IMG/VR virus record: IMGVR_UViG_3300028376_000003
Location: 62,001 to 126,000 of that record
Length of the DNA stretch: 64,000 bases
Direction: 5' to 3' (one strand)
From: a virus
The position numbers and the translations under genes were made by a program. Each line of letters opens with the position of its first letter. Positions within the stretch are counted from its first letter, which is position 1. The notes under the pieces were generated by a model, which worked only from the letters and a program-made list of their open reading frames with translations, made no database searches and was not told the origin of the DNA. Positions 9,491 through 20,079 of this stretch are shown piece by piece.

Positions 9491-9788
9491 AAACATTATA
9501 TACGATAAGCTTCAACCACTTTTTGAAAGATTTGTATTTATAGAAAGTGTGAGTTGGGAGCAATATACACCATATGATTTAGAGTCTAATTTTTATTTAA
9601 ATAAAGAAAGTATAAAAATAAATAACAACAACATAACTCCACTATTTAATTTAACTCTTAGAAAAATGATAGAGAGTACGTTTGATAAAAATACGGAGTT
9701 TAAATCTAAAAAAGTATTTGGAGACCATGTAAGTGTAATAATTAAGAGAGATAAAAGTATAACAGTAAAAGATTTACATCATGTGTGA
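9480..9788 (+). CDS. Hypothetical protein, 102 aa
   Basis: Unknown function. The mixed alpha/beta sequence has no motif I recognise. The start overlaps the end of the previous gene and the end overlaps the M28 peptidase start by 8 bases, so it is almost certainly co-translated with them. Confidence 0.6.
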   Translation: MKNRNIIYDKLQPLFERFVFIESVSWEQYTPYDLESNFYLNKESIKINNNNITPLFNLTLRKMIESTFDKNTEFKSKKVFGDHVSVIIKRDKSITVKDLHHV

Positions 9789-10530
9789 TATATATAATGA
9801 AATTTATAACCTTTGTAAAGTAAGGAATAAAGGAAATGTTTATAGAAACACCAAAGAATTGACACCTAGATTAAAATTCATAACAGAGTTACTATCGAGA
9901 GAAGGAATCAAATATGAGGTAGATAGTAATAAATCTTCTGATACTTATGTACATAACTTAATTCTAAGAGGTAGTTCTGATAAAATGGTAGTGGCACACC
10001 ACGATGTACAAAATTATTCAACAGACAATGCTAATGACAACTCTGCATCTGTTATTAATGCAATAGCACTCAAAAAGATAATACCAAGTGTTAATGTTGT
10101 TTTATTAGATGGTGAGGAAGTTGGTGGATTAGGATCTAAGCAGTTAGCACAACAGATTAATAACAATTACTTTGGGGATATAAAATGGGTTCTTAATTTA
10201 GAACTTACTGGACTAGGTGGTAAAAACTTTTTCATAGGAAATTACAAAGGAGAATTATACAATCATATTAAAGGATTGTTCGATTGTCCCGTATACAATA
10301 CAATATTCAATGACTCTGTCATATTTAGACAATATGGGATAGATTCAACTGTCATAAATCCGCTTCCTAGCCTACCAAGTGGATTAATTTCCAACATAAT
10401 ACATAATGGTGTATATCTAGATGATAGTATTCTTTTTGACTGTCATACTAAAAGAGATACTATTGATAAAATTAGCACATCCGATATGAAAGTATTCGTT
10501 GAAGATATATTGGTACAAATATTAAAATAA
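9781..10530 (+). CDS. M28-family zinc aminopeptidase-like protein
   Basis: 249 residues with the ordered metal-ligand pattern of M28 co-catalytic zinc aminopeptidases: HHD (73-75), the bridging Asp in NANDNSAS (about 86), the catalytic GEEVGGLGS (Glu112/113), ELT (about 141) and a final His in DCHTKRDT (about 222). The core is therefore complete. There is no signal peptide, so it should act in the host cytoplasm, perhaps recycling peptides for amino acids; that role is inferred. It is the last gene of a plus-strand operon and ends in a strong terminator hairpin. Confidence 0.88.
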   Translation: MCDIYNEIYNLCKVRNKGNVYRNTKELTPRLKFITELLSREGIKYEVDSNKSSDTYVHNLILRGSSDKMVVAHHDVQNYSTDNANDNSASVINAIALKKIIPSVNVVLLDGEEVGGLGSKQLAQQINNNYFGDIKWVLNLELTGLGGKNFFIGNYKGELYNHIKGLFDCPVYNTIFNDSVIFRQYGIDSTVINPLPSLPSGLISNIIHNGVYLDDSILFDCHTKRDTIDKISTSDMKVFVEDILVQILK

Positions 10531-10568
10531 TCAAAAGGCTTCTAAATTTTAGAAGCCTTTTGATTATT
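10526..10568. terminator. Bidirectional rho-independent terminator
   Basis: Perfect inverted repeat with 21-base arms (core AAAAGGCTTCTAAA) separated by one base, flanked by A and T runs. It sits between two convergent genes and can end transcription from both sides. Confidence 0.9.
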
Positions 10569-10583
10569 CATAATTACTAATTC

Positions 10584-11675
10584 TTAATTTGGTGATATTA
10601 AGAATATTTTTCTAGATGACCTATCAACATGCAACACTTTAACATCTAAATCTTTTCCTTCTTTAAATTCTTGCGTAAATTTAGCCATTTCGCTAGAGTG
10701 TACTAGTCCTACTGTTTCTGAATCTAAGCTTATTAATGCACCAAACTCTTTAATAGCTTTAACACTACCTGTTAAGACTTGGCCAGGTTCTATGGTACTC
10801 CAGATATCTTCTGTAACCATTTGTGTCAAGATTATTTTAAATCTTTTCCCCTTTTCTTTGATTACCTCTTTTATATAGAAATCAACTTCAAACCCAGGTT
10901 TTATATCACTTATTCTATTCTGCCAGTCCTCATTTAAATTATCCTTGTGAATCATACCAGTAAGACATTTATTAAATTCAACAAAAACTCCAAAAGGTGC
11001 AGTTCCTGTCACATGTCCAGTATAAACCTCATCATAGTCTAATGTTTCAACTACCTCTGGGATTAACGTCTGTAAGTACTTTTTTCTACTTACTATATAA
11101 GTTCCTTCATGTTCTGAATATGATTCTACTGTTACTTCAAATTCATCACCTATGATAGACTTTGGATTTACTAATTTATTTATACCTGCTAGTGTATTGG
11201 GCATAAACGCATCCAAAACAACACCACCTTCTAAAATCTGAACACTATATCCTGCTGGGTTGATGTCCTTTATATAAGCGGTTACTGACTGATTTTTTTC
11301 TAAATTCTTGATATTAAGGTGTGCTCTACCCTCAAACAATTGTGCTATACTTCCCTTTATAAAAAAGTTCATAGTATCAACATCGATAATTATAAAATCT
11401 ATATTATCCTCTATTTCCAAATTATCAATGTGTTTATTCTCACCACTCTTATTTTCTATCCTAACATCATCTTTATAACCCCCAACGCTAAATACGTGTT
11501 GATCCGAGGATATACCTTTATAAGTACCATTTACAACATCTCCTTTTTTCGGTGATATCATTTCATAGGAATTATAAAGCTCTTCGAGTTCTTTGTATTC
11601 TTTAGGACTCATTTTTAAATCTGCTGGATCTTCAAATAGCAAATCTAATTTTTCTTGTGTTACTGTTTCTATCAT
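10584..11675 (-). CDS. Ribosomal protein S1-like multi-S1-domain RNA-binding protein
   Basis: 363 residues made of about four S1 (OB-fold) repeats at roughly 44-105, 125-195, 215-285 and 295-363. The third (VYTGHVTGTAPFGVFVEF, then LTGMIHKDNL) and fourth (VLTGSVKAIKEFGALISL, then VGLVHSSEM) are textbook S1 motifs; the first two are more diverged. Host S1 has six domains, so this is a shortened form. S1 recruits mRNA to the 30S subunit, which matters in Bacteroidetes because their mRNAs lack Shine-Dalgarno sites. A phage copy could steer ribosomes toward phage transcripts (inference). The first 40 residues are acidic and unique. It is convergent to the M28 gene. Confidence 0.85.
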   Translation of the reverse strand: MIETVTQEKLDLLFEDPADLKMSPKEYKELEELYNSYEMISPKKGDVVNGTYKGISSDQHVFSVGGYKDDVRIENKSGENKHIDNLEIEDNIDFIIIDVDTMNFFIKGSIAQLFEGRAHLNIKNLEKNQSVTAYIKDINPAGYSVQILEGGVVLDAFMPNTLAGINKLVNPKSIIGDEFEVTVESYSEHEGTYIVSRKKYLQTLIPEVVETLDYDEVYTGHVTGTAPFGVFVEFNKCLTGMIHKDNLNEDWQNRISDIKPGFEVDFYIKEVIKEKGKRFKIILTQMVTEDIWSTIEPGQVLTGSVKAIKEFGALISLDSETVGLVHSSEMAKFTQEFKEGKDLDVKVLHVDRSSRKIFLISPN

Positions 11676-11721
11676 ATTATTTTTGTTTTATAGGTATTAT
11701 ACTAATTAATACCACAAAAGT

Positions 11722-12099
11722 TTAAAATATATCAAATTTTTTAATATTATTATTCTTCATATAATCTCTTATCTTAGCAGCTTCTTCATATTTTTCATTA
11801 AGAATAGCAATATTTAGTTTATTATTTAACTCATTTGACAACTGACTCTTGCTTTTACCACTAGTCTCTATTAACGAATTGTAATAATCTTGTATTTCAG
11901 AAATAGTACCAAACTTAATATCTTCCACTTTTTCTTGACTTTCAAATACTTCATCTATTTTCTTATTCTGTAATACTTTTTCAATAAATTTATCATCAAA
12001 TGCAGAATTTTCTAGCAAATACCTAGTCAATAGATGTGGTCTATTGTTGAACATTTTTATTAGTAACAGTATTTTATCGTATCTACCTGAGTTATCCAT
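11722..12099 (-). CDS. UVR-motif protein, 125 aa
   Basis: The C-terminus carries a UVR motif (LNIAILNEKYEEAAKIRDYM, about 92-112), the short helical hairpin found in UvrB, UvrC, ClpC and the ClpC adaptor McsA. The N-terminal 75 residues are helical and unfamiliar. The window's ClpC-like unfoldase also has a UVR-type segment (KYEQAARLRDVEKEL), so an adaptor role is possible, though not shown by the sequence. It lies 2 bases from the next minus-strand gene, so it is part of the virion operon. Confidence 0.6.
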   Translation of the reverse strand: MDNSGRYDKILLLIKMFNNRPHLLTRYLLENSAFDDKFIEKVLQNKKIDEVFESQEKVEDIKFGTISEIQDYYNSLIETSGKSKSQLSNELNNKLNIAILNEKYEEAAKIRDYMKNNNIKKFDIF

Positions 12100-12101
12100 A
12101 T

Positions 12102-12767
12102 CTATATTTTTTTAAATCTAATATTAAAATAATATTCAAAACTATATTTATCACTGTCCAATTGATTGAATGTTATCTTTAGTTCATTGCCAATCCCATT
12201 AAGGTTACTCTCAAATTTATTATACACATCTTTTACATTTGGGTTCCATGTGTTGTTTAATTTTAAACTAATACTATTATCTATCCTTCTGTGTCTTAAA
12301 AACAAATCTATTCTATCAAACTTATATCTATCTAGTACATTTGAGATAATATATGCATTAATACTATCATCAACACTGTCAAAGATAGTTCTGTTATTCT
12401 TAATACCTTCAAATGTTCTATACTTTTTTAAATTAGCGTATAAAAAATTCATAAGTATTTTCTCAATTTTTATATCTATAAACCATTTTGAATCACTTCT
12501 AGATTTGGATTTGTCCATATAAATACTATGGTTAAGTAATTTATCATCAGATGGTGAAAAAAACAAGGCTTGTGTTGATGACTCTATCGATAAGTTTAAT
12601 TGCTCTCCAATACTATTTTCGTACCAGATTATGTCATCTTCCCCAACCAATATATTGTCTTCTATCTCTAGCATTTTAGAACCGAAAAATGTACTATCTT
12701 CGTCCATATTATAAGATCCATTTATATGATTATTGTGAAATTCTGGTGTTATGTAACTTCTTCTCAT
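12102..12767 (-). CDS. Hypothetical virion-operon protein, 221 aa
   Basis: Not recognised. It is rich in Asn, Asp, Ser and Ile, with beta-type ends (ELKITFNQLDSDKYSFEYYF). Its start overlaps the stop of the 1339-aa structural gene by one base, and the UVR gene follows 2 bases later, so it belongs to the same late operon. It is probably a baseplate or tail accessory protein. Confidence 0.6.
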   Translation of the reverse strand: MRRSYITPEFHNNHINGSYNMDEDSTFFGSKMLEIEDNILVGEDDIIWYENSIGEQLNLSIESSTQALFFSPSDDKLLNHSIYMDKSKSRSDSKWFIDIKIEKILMNFLYANLKKYRTFEGIKNNRTIFDSVDDSINAYIISNVLDRYKFDRIDLFLRHRRIDNSISLKLNNTWNPNVKDVYNKFESNLNGIGNELKITFNQLDSDKYSFEYYFNIRFKKI

Positions 12768-15700
12768 TATAATCTATATTTTTTTTCATTTTCTATCTTA
12801 ACACCCAAAGGTTGTCCTATATTTTGAACAGATATATCTTTTCTTCTATCTATCTTAAGCCTATCCACGTTACTAACACTTTCTATATGAAACTCTTTGT
12901 CCCATGTTGATTTAAAAATATTAAAATCTTTAAATGCATAACCATATTCATCAATCATAGGATAAATAGACTCATTATCCTTAGAGTCTCTTAATTTCAA
13001 AACAGATCCACCTCTGTTTACTTTTCTAAACTTTCTTTCTCTCATATATCCAAAATTTGTTAATGTAGTATCAAATTTGTAATTACCACCATTAAATCTT
13101 ATATTAGACTTATCGAATAAGTCTATGTCGTAAAATATAGGCATATAATAACCACTGTACCTATATATAGTATTATTCTGTATATTACTCAATCCGTTGT
13201 AATTTTTATAAACTTTTGATTCTGTTTCATTATTGGTTATGCTATATGCAAGAGGTGTCCCATTGTACCAATTTATCATGTCTACACTTCTTATACTACC
13301 ACCTTCAAGTGCTAGTCTTACTTTTATATTTGGATAGCTAAGTGGTTTATTTATTAATGAATCCGTTTTTATTTGTAACTCATCTGGTAGTTCACAAGTT
13401 AATAAATATGGTAGTCTAGTAATATTGTTATCAAAATCATAATCTCTAACAGTTCCTTGTTCATCTATAACAGTATACCTTAAATAATTAATAAATCCAT
13501 TTTTATCTGATATATTATTTATAGAATTTGATAAATTATTAGCAGTCAATACATTATATAAGTCTTTATAAATATCGTCTCTGTTAACATTGTTTATGTC
13601 TGTCAAAGTTGCATCATTTATATAAATATTTACTAATATATTTTTCCATTTTTTGTTTATGTAAACATTTATACCATTTGATAATAAGTCACTTGAATTC
13701 ACACCATTATCAGACTTAATTTTATAATAGTTATCATTTAATAAGAAAATATCATAGTTATCATCCATGTTGTTAGAAGAATCAAACGTATATAACTCTA
13801 ACCATAATATAGAAACACCAGGCTCATCACCTATGTCTGTTGTTTCGTCTTCTGATGAAATATACAACTTGTTATTATGTACAACTATGCTATTTATATC
13901 ATAAGGAAGGCTTGTGTTCCATAGTTCTGCTTGCTTCCATTTTACTGCACTATCAGAAGATAAATTAATCACCTCCCAATACTTTTTATTATCTGGTCTA
14001 TATTTATTTTCTTTTATTTTGGATCTATAGTATTTGCCTTTGAAAATAACTATGGTAGACAAATCATAACCATTCCCAGTACCTTGTGCACCAAATACAA
14101 CTCCTGGTTTCCCTAGGGGATTCCAAAAATCAACCAATGTTGAGTTAACATTAAATGTATAATAGAACCTATCTGAATTATAAACAATGTTAAGATTATT
14201 TCTTGTAACAAGTAATGGTTCAGAAATAATACTACCAAGAAATGGGGATCCATTTATAGCACCAATAGAAGACGAAGAACCACCAGGAGTATCAAATATT
14301 GGAGTATTAAGTGGTGTAAACCCACCAAATCCATATACTGGATTCCAAAATATCGTATTATCTTCAAGTGCTTCCCAGTCTGATAAATTATTATAAGGTG
14401 CAGACCTTGTACCATTCTCTAGTAAAGGATTTATTATTATGTTGTCTCTTAGTGCCTTATAAACGATATCATCGAATAAGACTATATTTCCTTCTTTATA
14501 CTCTTTATCCATTTCCCAATTTGTTATGATATCCCATACTTGACTACTATTGCCATTTGATAATAGTATAGAAAACTTATAATCTTCAAAAGAGTTTGAG
14601 TTTGTGGTATTTATAGTTTTTATTTGCTCTTGTCCATTTCTAATAACACTATCAACATCATACATTCTAAATTCCAAACCTCTGAATACTGTGGAGTTAG
14701 GTATAACATCATCACCTGCATTCATGTGGGAGTATTTTCTGACATTCCTAACTATATTTTTATTATCAAAAAACTGTTTTCTTTCAAATATATCACTGAA
14801 GTAATCTATGTCTGGATTTAAATATGTTGAACTTATAAATCGAAATTCTTTCTCAATATTATTGTTAGAGTTGAATCCTTCCACATGCAAGCTATGGTGT
14901 GTGTACATATTACTGTTAGAGTTTATTGTGTAAAAATAATCTAAGTTTCTATTTTCTCTACTTTGATTCTTCATAAATGGATTAGCCGTCCTATTATGGT
15001 CTTCAAATAGTAGAGAGTTATTTAATAAATAAGGTCTATCGTTTGCACCTATTGAATTTTGATATCCCCATCTACAATACACAGGATTAATTCTCCATAT
15101 ATCAGAAAGTTCATTATTAGTAACTTTGAAAGTTTCATAATTGGCTGTGTATTCAGAAGAAACTGGTATACTTTCTACATTATTCTTATATATAAACTCT
15201 TCATTATTTTTGGGATTATTAAGACTCAATGGATCTTCGAAATACATCTTACTTTCTTCTGTTCTAGTTATCTCATCTCTAAGTTCATATTCGTACTTGG
15301 AATAGTCAGTATCTACAATATTAGTATCGAAGTCTTTAATATCAGTAAAGTTAAGTTTGAATATACCAAAACTAAGTGGTGGTTTGTCAAATGTAACATC
15401 GGTATTCAGTCTCTTTGTCTCACCACGTACTTTATAATCAAAGAAATTATCATTTATCTCAAATGAATAGTCTGTATTTATCTTGAGAACAGAACTTGTT
15501 TTTATAATGTTATGATATACTTCCCCAATCTTTATAACCCAAACATCTGAACTATCAAAGTTATCAATAACAAATTCTTCATTATTATATGATAATATTT
15601 TATTATCTTTATCTATTATCCCATAGTTTTTATTTATACTATCTTCTTTACCACTTAAGTCAATGTCAGATACTATTTTATAATTATAAATTATTTTATC

Positions 15701-16786
15701 TTGATAAAGTTCATCCACGAATCCAACAGCTTGCACTTGTCTTATTTCATCATCTTGTTGTATTGTATACTTAGATATCAAATAATAATCACCACCATAC
15801 TCAACATAGAAAGGTGTTTCTTCAGACCAATTTTCTATAAATGGATTTTCTGGATTAGAAGCAGAAAATAATATATTCCCCTCTTTTATTATAACATCCT
15901 CCCTAATAATAGGCGTTGAGTAAGGTGATAAGCTAGAGGCTCTATCCATAGAGTCTAAATAAAATCCATAATAAGTGTTTAATGACCATTTTCTTTTAAT
16001 CGTAGAAGTTGATGGTGTGTCATCAAACAAAAAAGACATGTTTAATATATTTGGAAAAACCACACCATTGTCTTTGTAGCTATCATAAATATATTTTTCT
16101 AACTCATATATCTCCTTTTCTTCCTCAAAATAATCCCCCATAAATTTAGATTTAGAAACATATCCACCTCTTTTATAATCTATACCATTCCATTTGCTAA
16201 ACTCAGTATTTCTAAAGTCTATTTCTAATGGTGATTTTGGAAAATATTCGTTCTCAACAAAATTTTTATTCATCCATTTGCCCAATGGTGTTTCTGAGGA
16301 GAAATCATACACCTTAACTGCTTTTAATTTGTTTATGATTTCTCCTTTAAAGTTATCTTTTGCTAATATTTTCACACCAGGATTATCACATCTGAATATT
16401 ATAAAGTTAGATGGTAAACTTCTTGGATTTATATAAAGTGGTGCAAAGTATTCATACTCTTCTGAATAATTTTTATTATTTATTATATTTCTAGCACCAT
16501 AATTATAAATACTATCATATTGTGTATTTAACTCACTTGACATAGCATCAGAGTCATCTCTGTACTTAACATCAAAGGCTATTTCACTTGGTGTGTCCTT
16601 GAAGTATAATGGTAAAACTTCATCATATAAAGAATCTTCTTTTAGTTTAAAATATTTGTACCTCCCTGATGATAAAGTATCATTACTATCAATACTATCA
16701 ATACTGATACCATATTCGTTATTCACCATTATTTTAGAATTGGTAGTTAATCCAACATTTGTTCTTAGTATTGAAAAGCTTTTCAT
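12767..16786 (-). CDS. Large virion structural protein with carbohydrate-binding-like modules, 1339 aa
   Basis: A long Asn/Asp/Tyr-rich structural protein. Around residues 755-985 it has three modules of the CBM5/12 (chitin-binding type 3) pattern, W...YxxGxIVxFxxxxYxA: EYKEGNIVLFDDIVYKAL, TIVIFKGKYYRSK and DINSIVVHNNKLYISSED. Two are followed by a spaced Pro/Trp, as in those modules. Such modules bind polysaccharide, so surface adsorption is likely. The rest has no motif I can name. It sits 5 bases downstream of the 1054-aa gene in one operon driven by the box at 19976-19985. Confidence 0.7.
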   Translation of the reverse strand: MKSFSILRTNVGLTTNSKIMVNNEYGISIDSIDSNDTLSSGRYKYFKLKEDSLYDEVLPLYFKDTPSEIAFDVKYRDDSDAMSSELNTQYDSIYNYGARNIINNKNYSEEYEYFAPLYINPRSLPSNFIIFRCDNPGVKILAKDNFKGEIINKLKAVKVYDFSSETPLGKWMNKNFVENEYFPKSPLEIDFRNTEFSKWNGIDYKRGGYVSKSKFMGDYFEEEKEIYELEKYIYDSYKDNGVVFPNILNMSFLFDDTPSTSTIKRKWSLNTYYGFYLDSMDRASSLSPYSTPIIREDVIIKEGNILFSASNPENPFIENWSEETPFYVEYGGDYYLISKYTIQQDDEIRQVQAVGFVDELYQDKIIYNYKIVSDIDLSGKEDSINKNYGIIDKDNKILSYNNEEFVIDNFDSSDVWVIKIGEVYHNIIKTSSVLKINTDYSFEINDNFFDYKVRGETKRLNTDVTFDKPPLSFGIFKLNFTDIKDFDTNIVDTDYSKYEYELRDEITRTEESKMYFEDPLSLNNPKNNEEFIYKNNVESIPVSSEYTANYETFKVTNNELSDIWRINPVYCRWGYQNSIGANDRPYLLNNSLLFEDHNRTANPFMKNQSRENRNLDYFYTINSNSNMYTHHSLHVEGFNSNNNIEKEFRFISSTYLNPDIDYFSDIFERKQFFDNKNIVRNVRKYSHMNAGDDVIPNSTVFRGLEFRMYDVDSVIRNGQEQIKTINTTNSNSFEDYKFSILLSNGNSSQVWDIITNWEMDKEYKEGNIVLFDDIVYKALRDNIIINPLLENGTRSAPYNNLSDWEALEDNTIFWNPVYGFGGFTPLNTPIFDTPGGSSSSIGAINGSPFLGSIISEPLLVTRNNLNIVYNSDRFYYTFNVNSTLVDFWNPLGKPGVVFGAQGTGNGYDLSTIVIFKGKYYRSKIKENKYRPDNKKYWEVINLSSDSAVKWKQAELWNTSLPYDINSIVVHNNKLYISSEDETTDIGDEPGVSILWLELYTFDSSNNMDDNYDIFLLNDNYYKIKSDNGVNSSDLLSNGINVYINKKWKNILVNIYINDATLTDINNVNRDDIYKDLYNVLTANNLSNSINNISDKNGFINYLRYTVIDEQGTVRDYDFDNNITRLPYLLTCELPDELQIKTDSLINKPLSYPNIKVRLALEGGSIRSVDMINWYNGTPLAYSITNNETESKVYKNYNGLSNIQNNTIYRYSGYYMPIFYDIDLFDKSNIRFNGGNYKFDTTLTNFGYMRERKFRKVNRGGSVLKLRDSKDNESIYPMIDEYGYAFKDFNIFKSTWDKEFHIESVSNVDRLKIDRRKDISVQNIGQPLGVKIENEKKYRL

Positions 16787-16791
16787 TTAAA

Positions 16792-19700
16792 TTATGTTAT
16801 ATTTGAATTTATTGGTCTTGATGATTTCTTAAATATAAGTTTGTTTCTGTTCATATTAAATTTAAGAGTAAATGCAAAAGGTCTATTTTCTGATTCGTTT
16901 TCAAATAAAAATTTTACCTTTTTAATATGGCTTACTGTATTCTTTGATTTAGTTAAATCAATATATTCAAAGTTCACACCTGATTGGTTGCTATCTAAAG
17001 CATTCATCTTGAAATAAATGTTTAATGGTATAATAATATCATTTTCACCACCTGGTTTTATATTTTTAATCTTCTCAGAATTGTTTTCTTGTATAGATTC
17101 TAAATCTTTTATAACAGGATGTATAGATGTTAATAGCTTATTAGTCGAGTCTACTGATGTTGTTGTATCAATCCACTTATTTTGCTCCATCAAGGAGTTG
17201 TTATTACCATTGAATGATAATATGCTATTACCAGAATAACCTAAATTATATTCAGGTGATGATAATACATTAGTCAAAGAATTTGAATTTGATATCCTAA
17301 AATCATTACCAACATTTTCTGATAATTTAGAATTTGTATTATCTGTTATAGAATCATAATTAACACACCATATAAACTGATTATTTAATTGGCTTCTGCT
17401 CACACCAGTATTATCATTTTTTAACAATTCATCTTGCTCATTTACGAAAAATACTTGAGGTGAGTTATTCCTATAAACATTGGAATTGCTAATATAACTT
17501 TTATCTGACAATAAGCCTAGTGGGGAATCAACAGCCTTGTTTCTTATTCTGACTACGAAATCTTTTATAACATATATGTTATTTTCGTAAACTCTACCAC
17601 TAGATATATTTGTACCACTAAAAGGTTCTAGATAATCTTCACAGTCTATATTGAATGATGTTTCGCTACCATTTGAAACTACAAATTCTTGATTATTTCT
17701 TAGTATAACAGCTTCCAACACACCCCTTGACCTAGATATTCTCTCTTCTAAGCCTTTAATCTTATCTTCTAACGCTTTCAAATATTGAAATAAATCTAAC
17801 GCAACTCCATTATCATCTTTAAATCCCGACAATATCTTATTTGAATCATGGTGATATGTGTTAGAATTAAGAGATACTTGTGTTGATAAGTGATCATCTA
17901 AGCCTCTTGACTCTAGAGTGCTGTCCATTTCTTGTAAAACATCTTCCTTTAAAGCATCTTTAGATATGTTTTCTCTCTCATTTAACTCATTATTTACTTC
18001 ACTAGGAAATTCAAATGAAATAATCTCAGACCATTCAGATTCTATTGGAGATTCTGGGTATCCAACTTCTGATATTGATTTTATTCTAAACTCAACTCTT
18101 TCATTGTTTTGTATAGGTATATCTAGACTATTTATATTTGGTACATCAGGATTAGACAAATCTTCATCTTTCCATAAATATTGACCAGTTTGTGTATCAA
18201 AAATTCTTTCCCTTATATCCGTTTTTGTAGTTTTCCAATTTGAAAAACTAGCTTTTGTACCTTCTATTTTATACTGTTCTATTGGGGTCTCCTCTCCATC
18301 AACACTAACATACCTATACTGTATTCTAAACTGTATAACTTCCTGTGGGAGTGTTCCACGCTTAGATATAGCAGTTGGGAATTCCCAGAATCCTCTTAGT
18401 CTATATTTGGGTTCTGATTTGGTATCCACACTTCTAGAAATATCAATTATCTCTTTTGTGACTGTGTTTAATAACCTACTTCTAGTTTCTTTCTTAGATG
18501 TGAGGTCTTTTAATTCTAAACTAGCTTGTTTCTTTTCTGATTCAGATTTGAATCTAGTTATTTTTATCTTTTTGTTTCTATCAGAAATAGCTTTCTCTAT
18601 TTGTCTGACTTCTGATTTAAGGCTAGATTGATAGTTACTCTTTTGTTTCAATTCAGAGTTATTAGACGTATTTGTCAAGTGCTTATTCACCTGAGCAACT
18701 TTAAAATTGTTTATATCTAATATAGGAGCAACTGGTGTAGCACCTAATTTATTTGGTATTTTCTTAGAAACTAAATCCTGTAAAACCACACCATAGTCAT
18801 TAACATATTCTGTATAAAATTGCTCCATTGTCAAACCATCAGTATCATCATCTGATGACATTCTTAAATCATTAGTAAAAAACCCAGTCCCTTTGCTCCA
18901 TTTTTTAGCAACTAGATTATTATCAGTATTTATTGGTTTTAGAAAAATAACATTCCTTTCATTATATCCTATGCTTACTCTTACAGATTTGTTATATACA
19001 ACTGGTGAATATATTTTAAGTGTTCCTTTGCCAATTGCAATAGGTTCTATACCCTCAACTCTTTCGAATCTAACACGTGGATTAGAATCACTCTTTGATA
19101 TTTCTAAAACTCGATATCTAGTGGATGATTTAGTAGTATTTATAATGACATCATCATCTATAGATAGTTCAAGAACTTCATCATTATTACTCATATCTAT
19201 GTAGTTTAGTGTGTTAAGTACATACCAAAGCTTTCTATTAAGCCTATCTTCATCAGTTTTAAGTACAGTAAACTCACCATCAAAGCGTATAGTATTAGGC
19301 TCTAGTTCAAATTTTTCTTCATCAAATCTAACATTTCTTGGATTAGATACACCTGGTGTGGTTTCTGTCCATTTATTAAACTCAATAATGGTTATATCAG
19401 TCTGTCCCCTAAATGTTTGATTAAAGCTATTTAAAGCAGACTGTCCTTTTGGTGTTAGGACATCGTCATTAGTTCTTTCAAACTCTATAATATACCTTCT
19501 GACTAAGCATTTACTAACATTGTTATCTATTTTAGAAGATAGATCAAATTCCACTTGTAACATAGGATCTATCATTGAATCAAAGAACCAATTAGCCTTT
19601 GTCTTGAAATCAATAACCACACCCAAATCAGATACTGGTATTGGATCTCTGTTTAAATCAACTGTTATTATTTTTTTAAATTTGTTGCTACCACTTTGTT

Positions 19701-19956
19701 GAATCATAGATCCATTAGCATCTATGCTGTATAGTGAATTTATGTTATTATTCAACCTGTCTATCTCACCCTTTAGGGATACAAAAGAAGGCAATGTATA
19801 ATTTCTCAGGACACCCTCTTCGTCAAATATCTGGATATCAACAGATGATGATGTTGTTGTTGTCAACGTGTTTATCTTTGATAAAGTATCTACCAAATTT
19901 TTGTTGAAACTTATAACTTGATCTGCTACTTTTGGAAAGCTACTATTTATAGACAT
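16792..19956 (-). CDS. Large virion/baseplate-type structural protein, 1054 aa
   Basis: First gene of a minus-strand late operon. The N-terminus is Ser/Thr-rich with a helical segment. The middle has a Lys/Glu-rich coiled coil (about 455-520). A fibronectin-III-like segment follows at about 540-650 (FRIQYRYVSVDGEETPIEQY, then RVEFRIKSISEVGYPES and SEWSEIISFEF). A second helical stretch (LEDKIKGLEERI) and a beta-rich tail complete it. This mixture is typical of T4-like baseplate or tail proteins, but I cannot assign a specific counterpart. Confidence 0.7.
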   Translation of the reverse strand: MSINSSFPKVADQVISFNKNLVDTLSKINTLTTTTSSSVDIQIFDEEGVLRNYTLPSFVSLKGEIDRLNNNINSLYSIDANGSMIQQSGSNKFKKIITVDLNRDPIPVSDLGVVIDFKTKANWFFDSMIDPMLQVEFDLSSKIDNNVSKCLVRRYIIEFERTNDDVLTPKGQSALNSFNQTFRGQTDITIIEFNKWTETTPGVSNPRNVRFDEEKFELEPNTIRFDGEFTVLKTDEDRLNRKLWYVLNTLNYIDMSNNDEVLELSIDDDVIINTTKSSTRYRVLEISKSDSNPRVRFERVEGIEPIAIGKGTLKIYSPVVYNKSVRVSIGYNERNVIFLKPINTDNNLVAKKWSKGTGFFTNDLRMSSDDDTDGLTMEQFYTEYVNDYGVVLQDLVSKKIPNKLGATPVAPILDINNFKVAQVNKHLTNTSNNSELKQKSNYQSSLKSEVRQIEKAISDRNKKIKITRFKSESEKKQASLELKDLTSKKETRSRLLNTVTKEIIDISRSVDTKSEPKYRLRGFWEFPTAISKRGTLPQEVIQFRIQYRYVSVDGEETPIEQYKIEGTKASFSNWKTTKTDIRERIFDTQTGQYLWKDEDLSNPDVPNINSLDIPIQNNERVEFRIKSISEVGYPESPIESEWSEIISFEFPSEVNNELNERENISKDALKEDVLQEMDSTLESRGLDDHLSTQVSLNSNTYHHDSNKILSGFKDDNGVALDLFQYLKALEDKIKGLEERISRSRGVLEAVILRNNQEFVVSNGSETSFNIDCEDYLEPFSGTNISSGRVYENNIYVIKDFVVRIRNKAVDSPLGLLSDKSYISNSNVYRNNSPQVFFVNEQDELLKNDNTGVSRSQLNNQFIWCVNYDSITDNTNSKLSENVGNDFRISNSNSLTNVLSSPEYNLGYSGNSILSFNGNNNSLMEQNKWIDTTTSVDSTNKLLTSIHPVIKDLESIQENNSEKIKNIKPGGENDIIIPLNIYFKMNALDSNQSGVNFEYIDLTKSKNTVSHIKKVKFLFENESENRPFAFTLKFNMNRNKLIFKKSSRPINSNIT

Positions 19957-19975
19957 ATTATAATTATATTTTATT

Positions 19976-19985
19976 TATATATTAA
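19976..19985 (-). promoter_or_regulatory. Late-type box TTAATATATA
   Basis: Exact box on the minus strand, 19 bases before the start of the 1054-aa virion gene; probable promoter of the 10.6-20 kb operon. Confidence 0.65.
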
Positions 19986-20079
19986 AACTATTCCATTTCA
20001 TATAATTAATGCAATGACAAAAACCTTATTAATATTTAAATATTTATATAATTCTTGTTATTGTATTAATTATTTTGCT

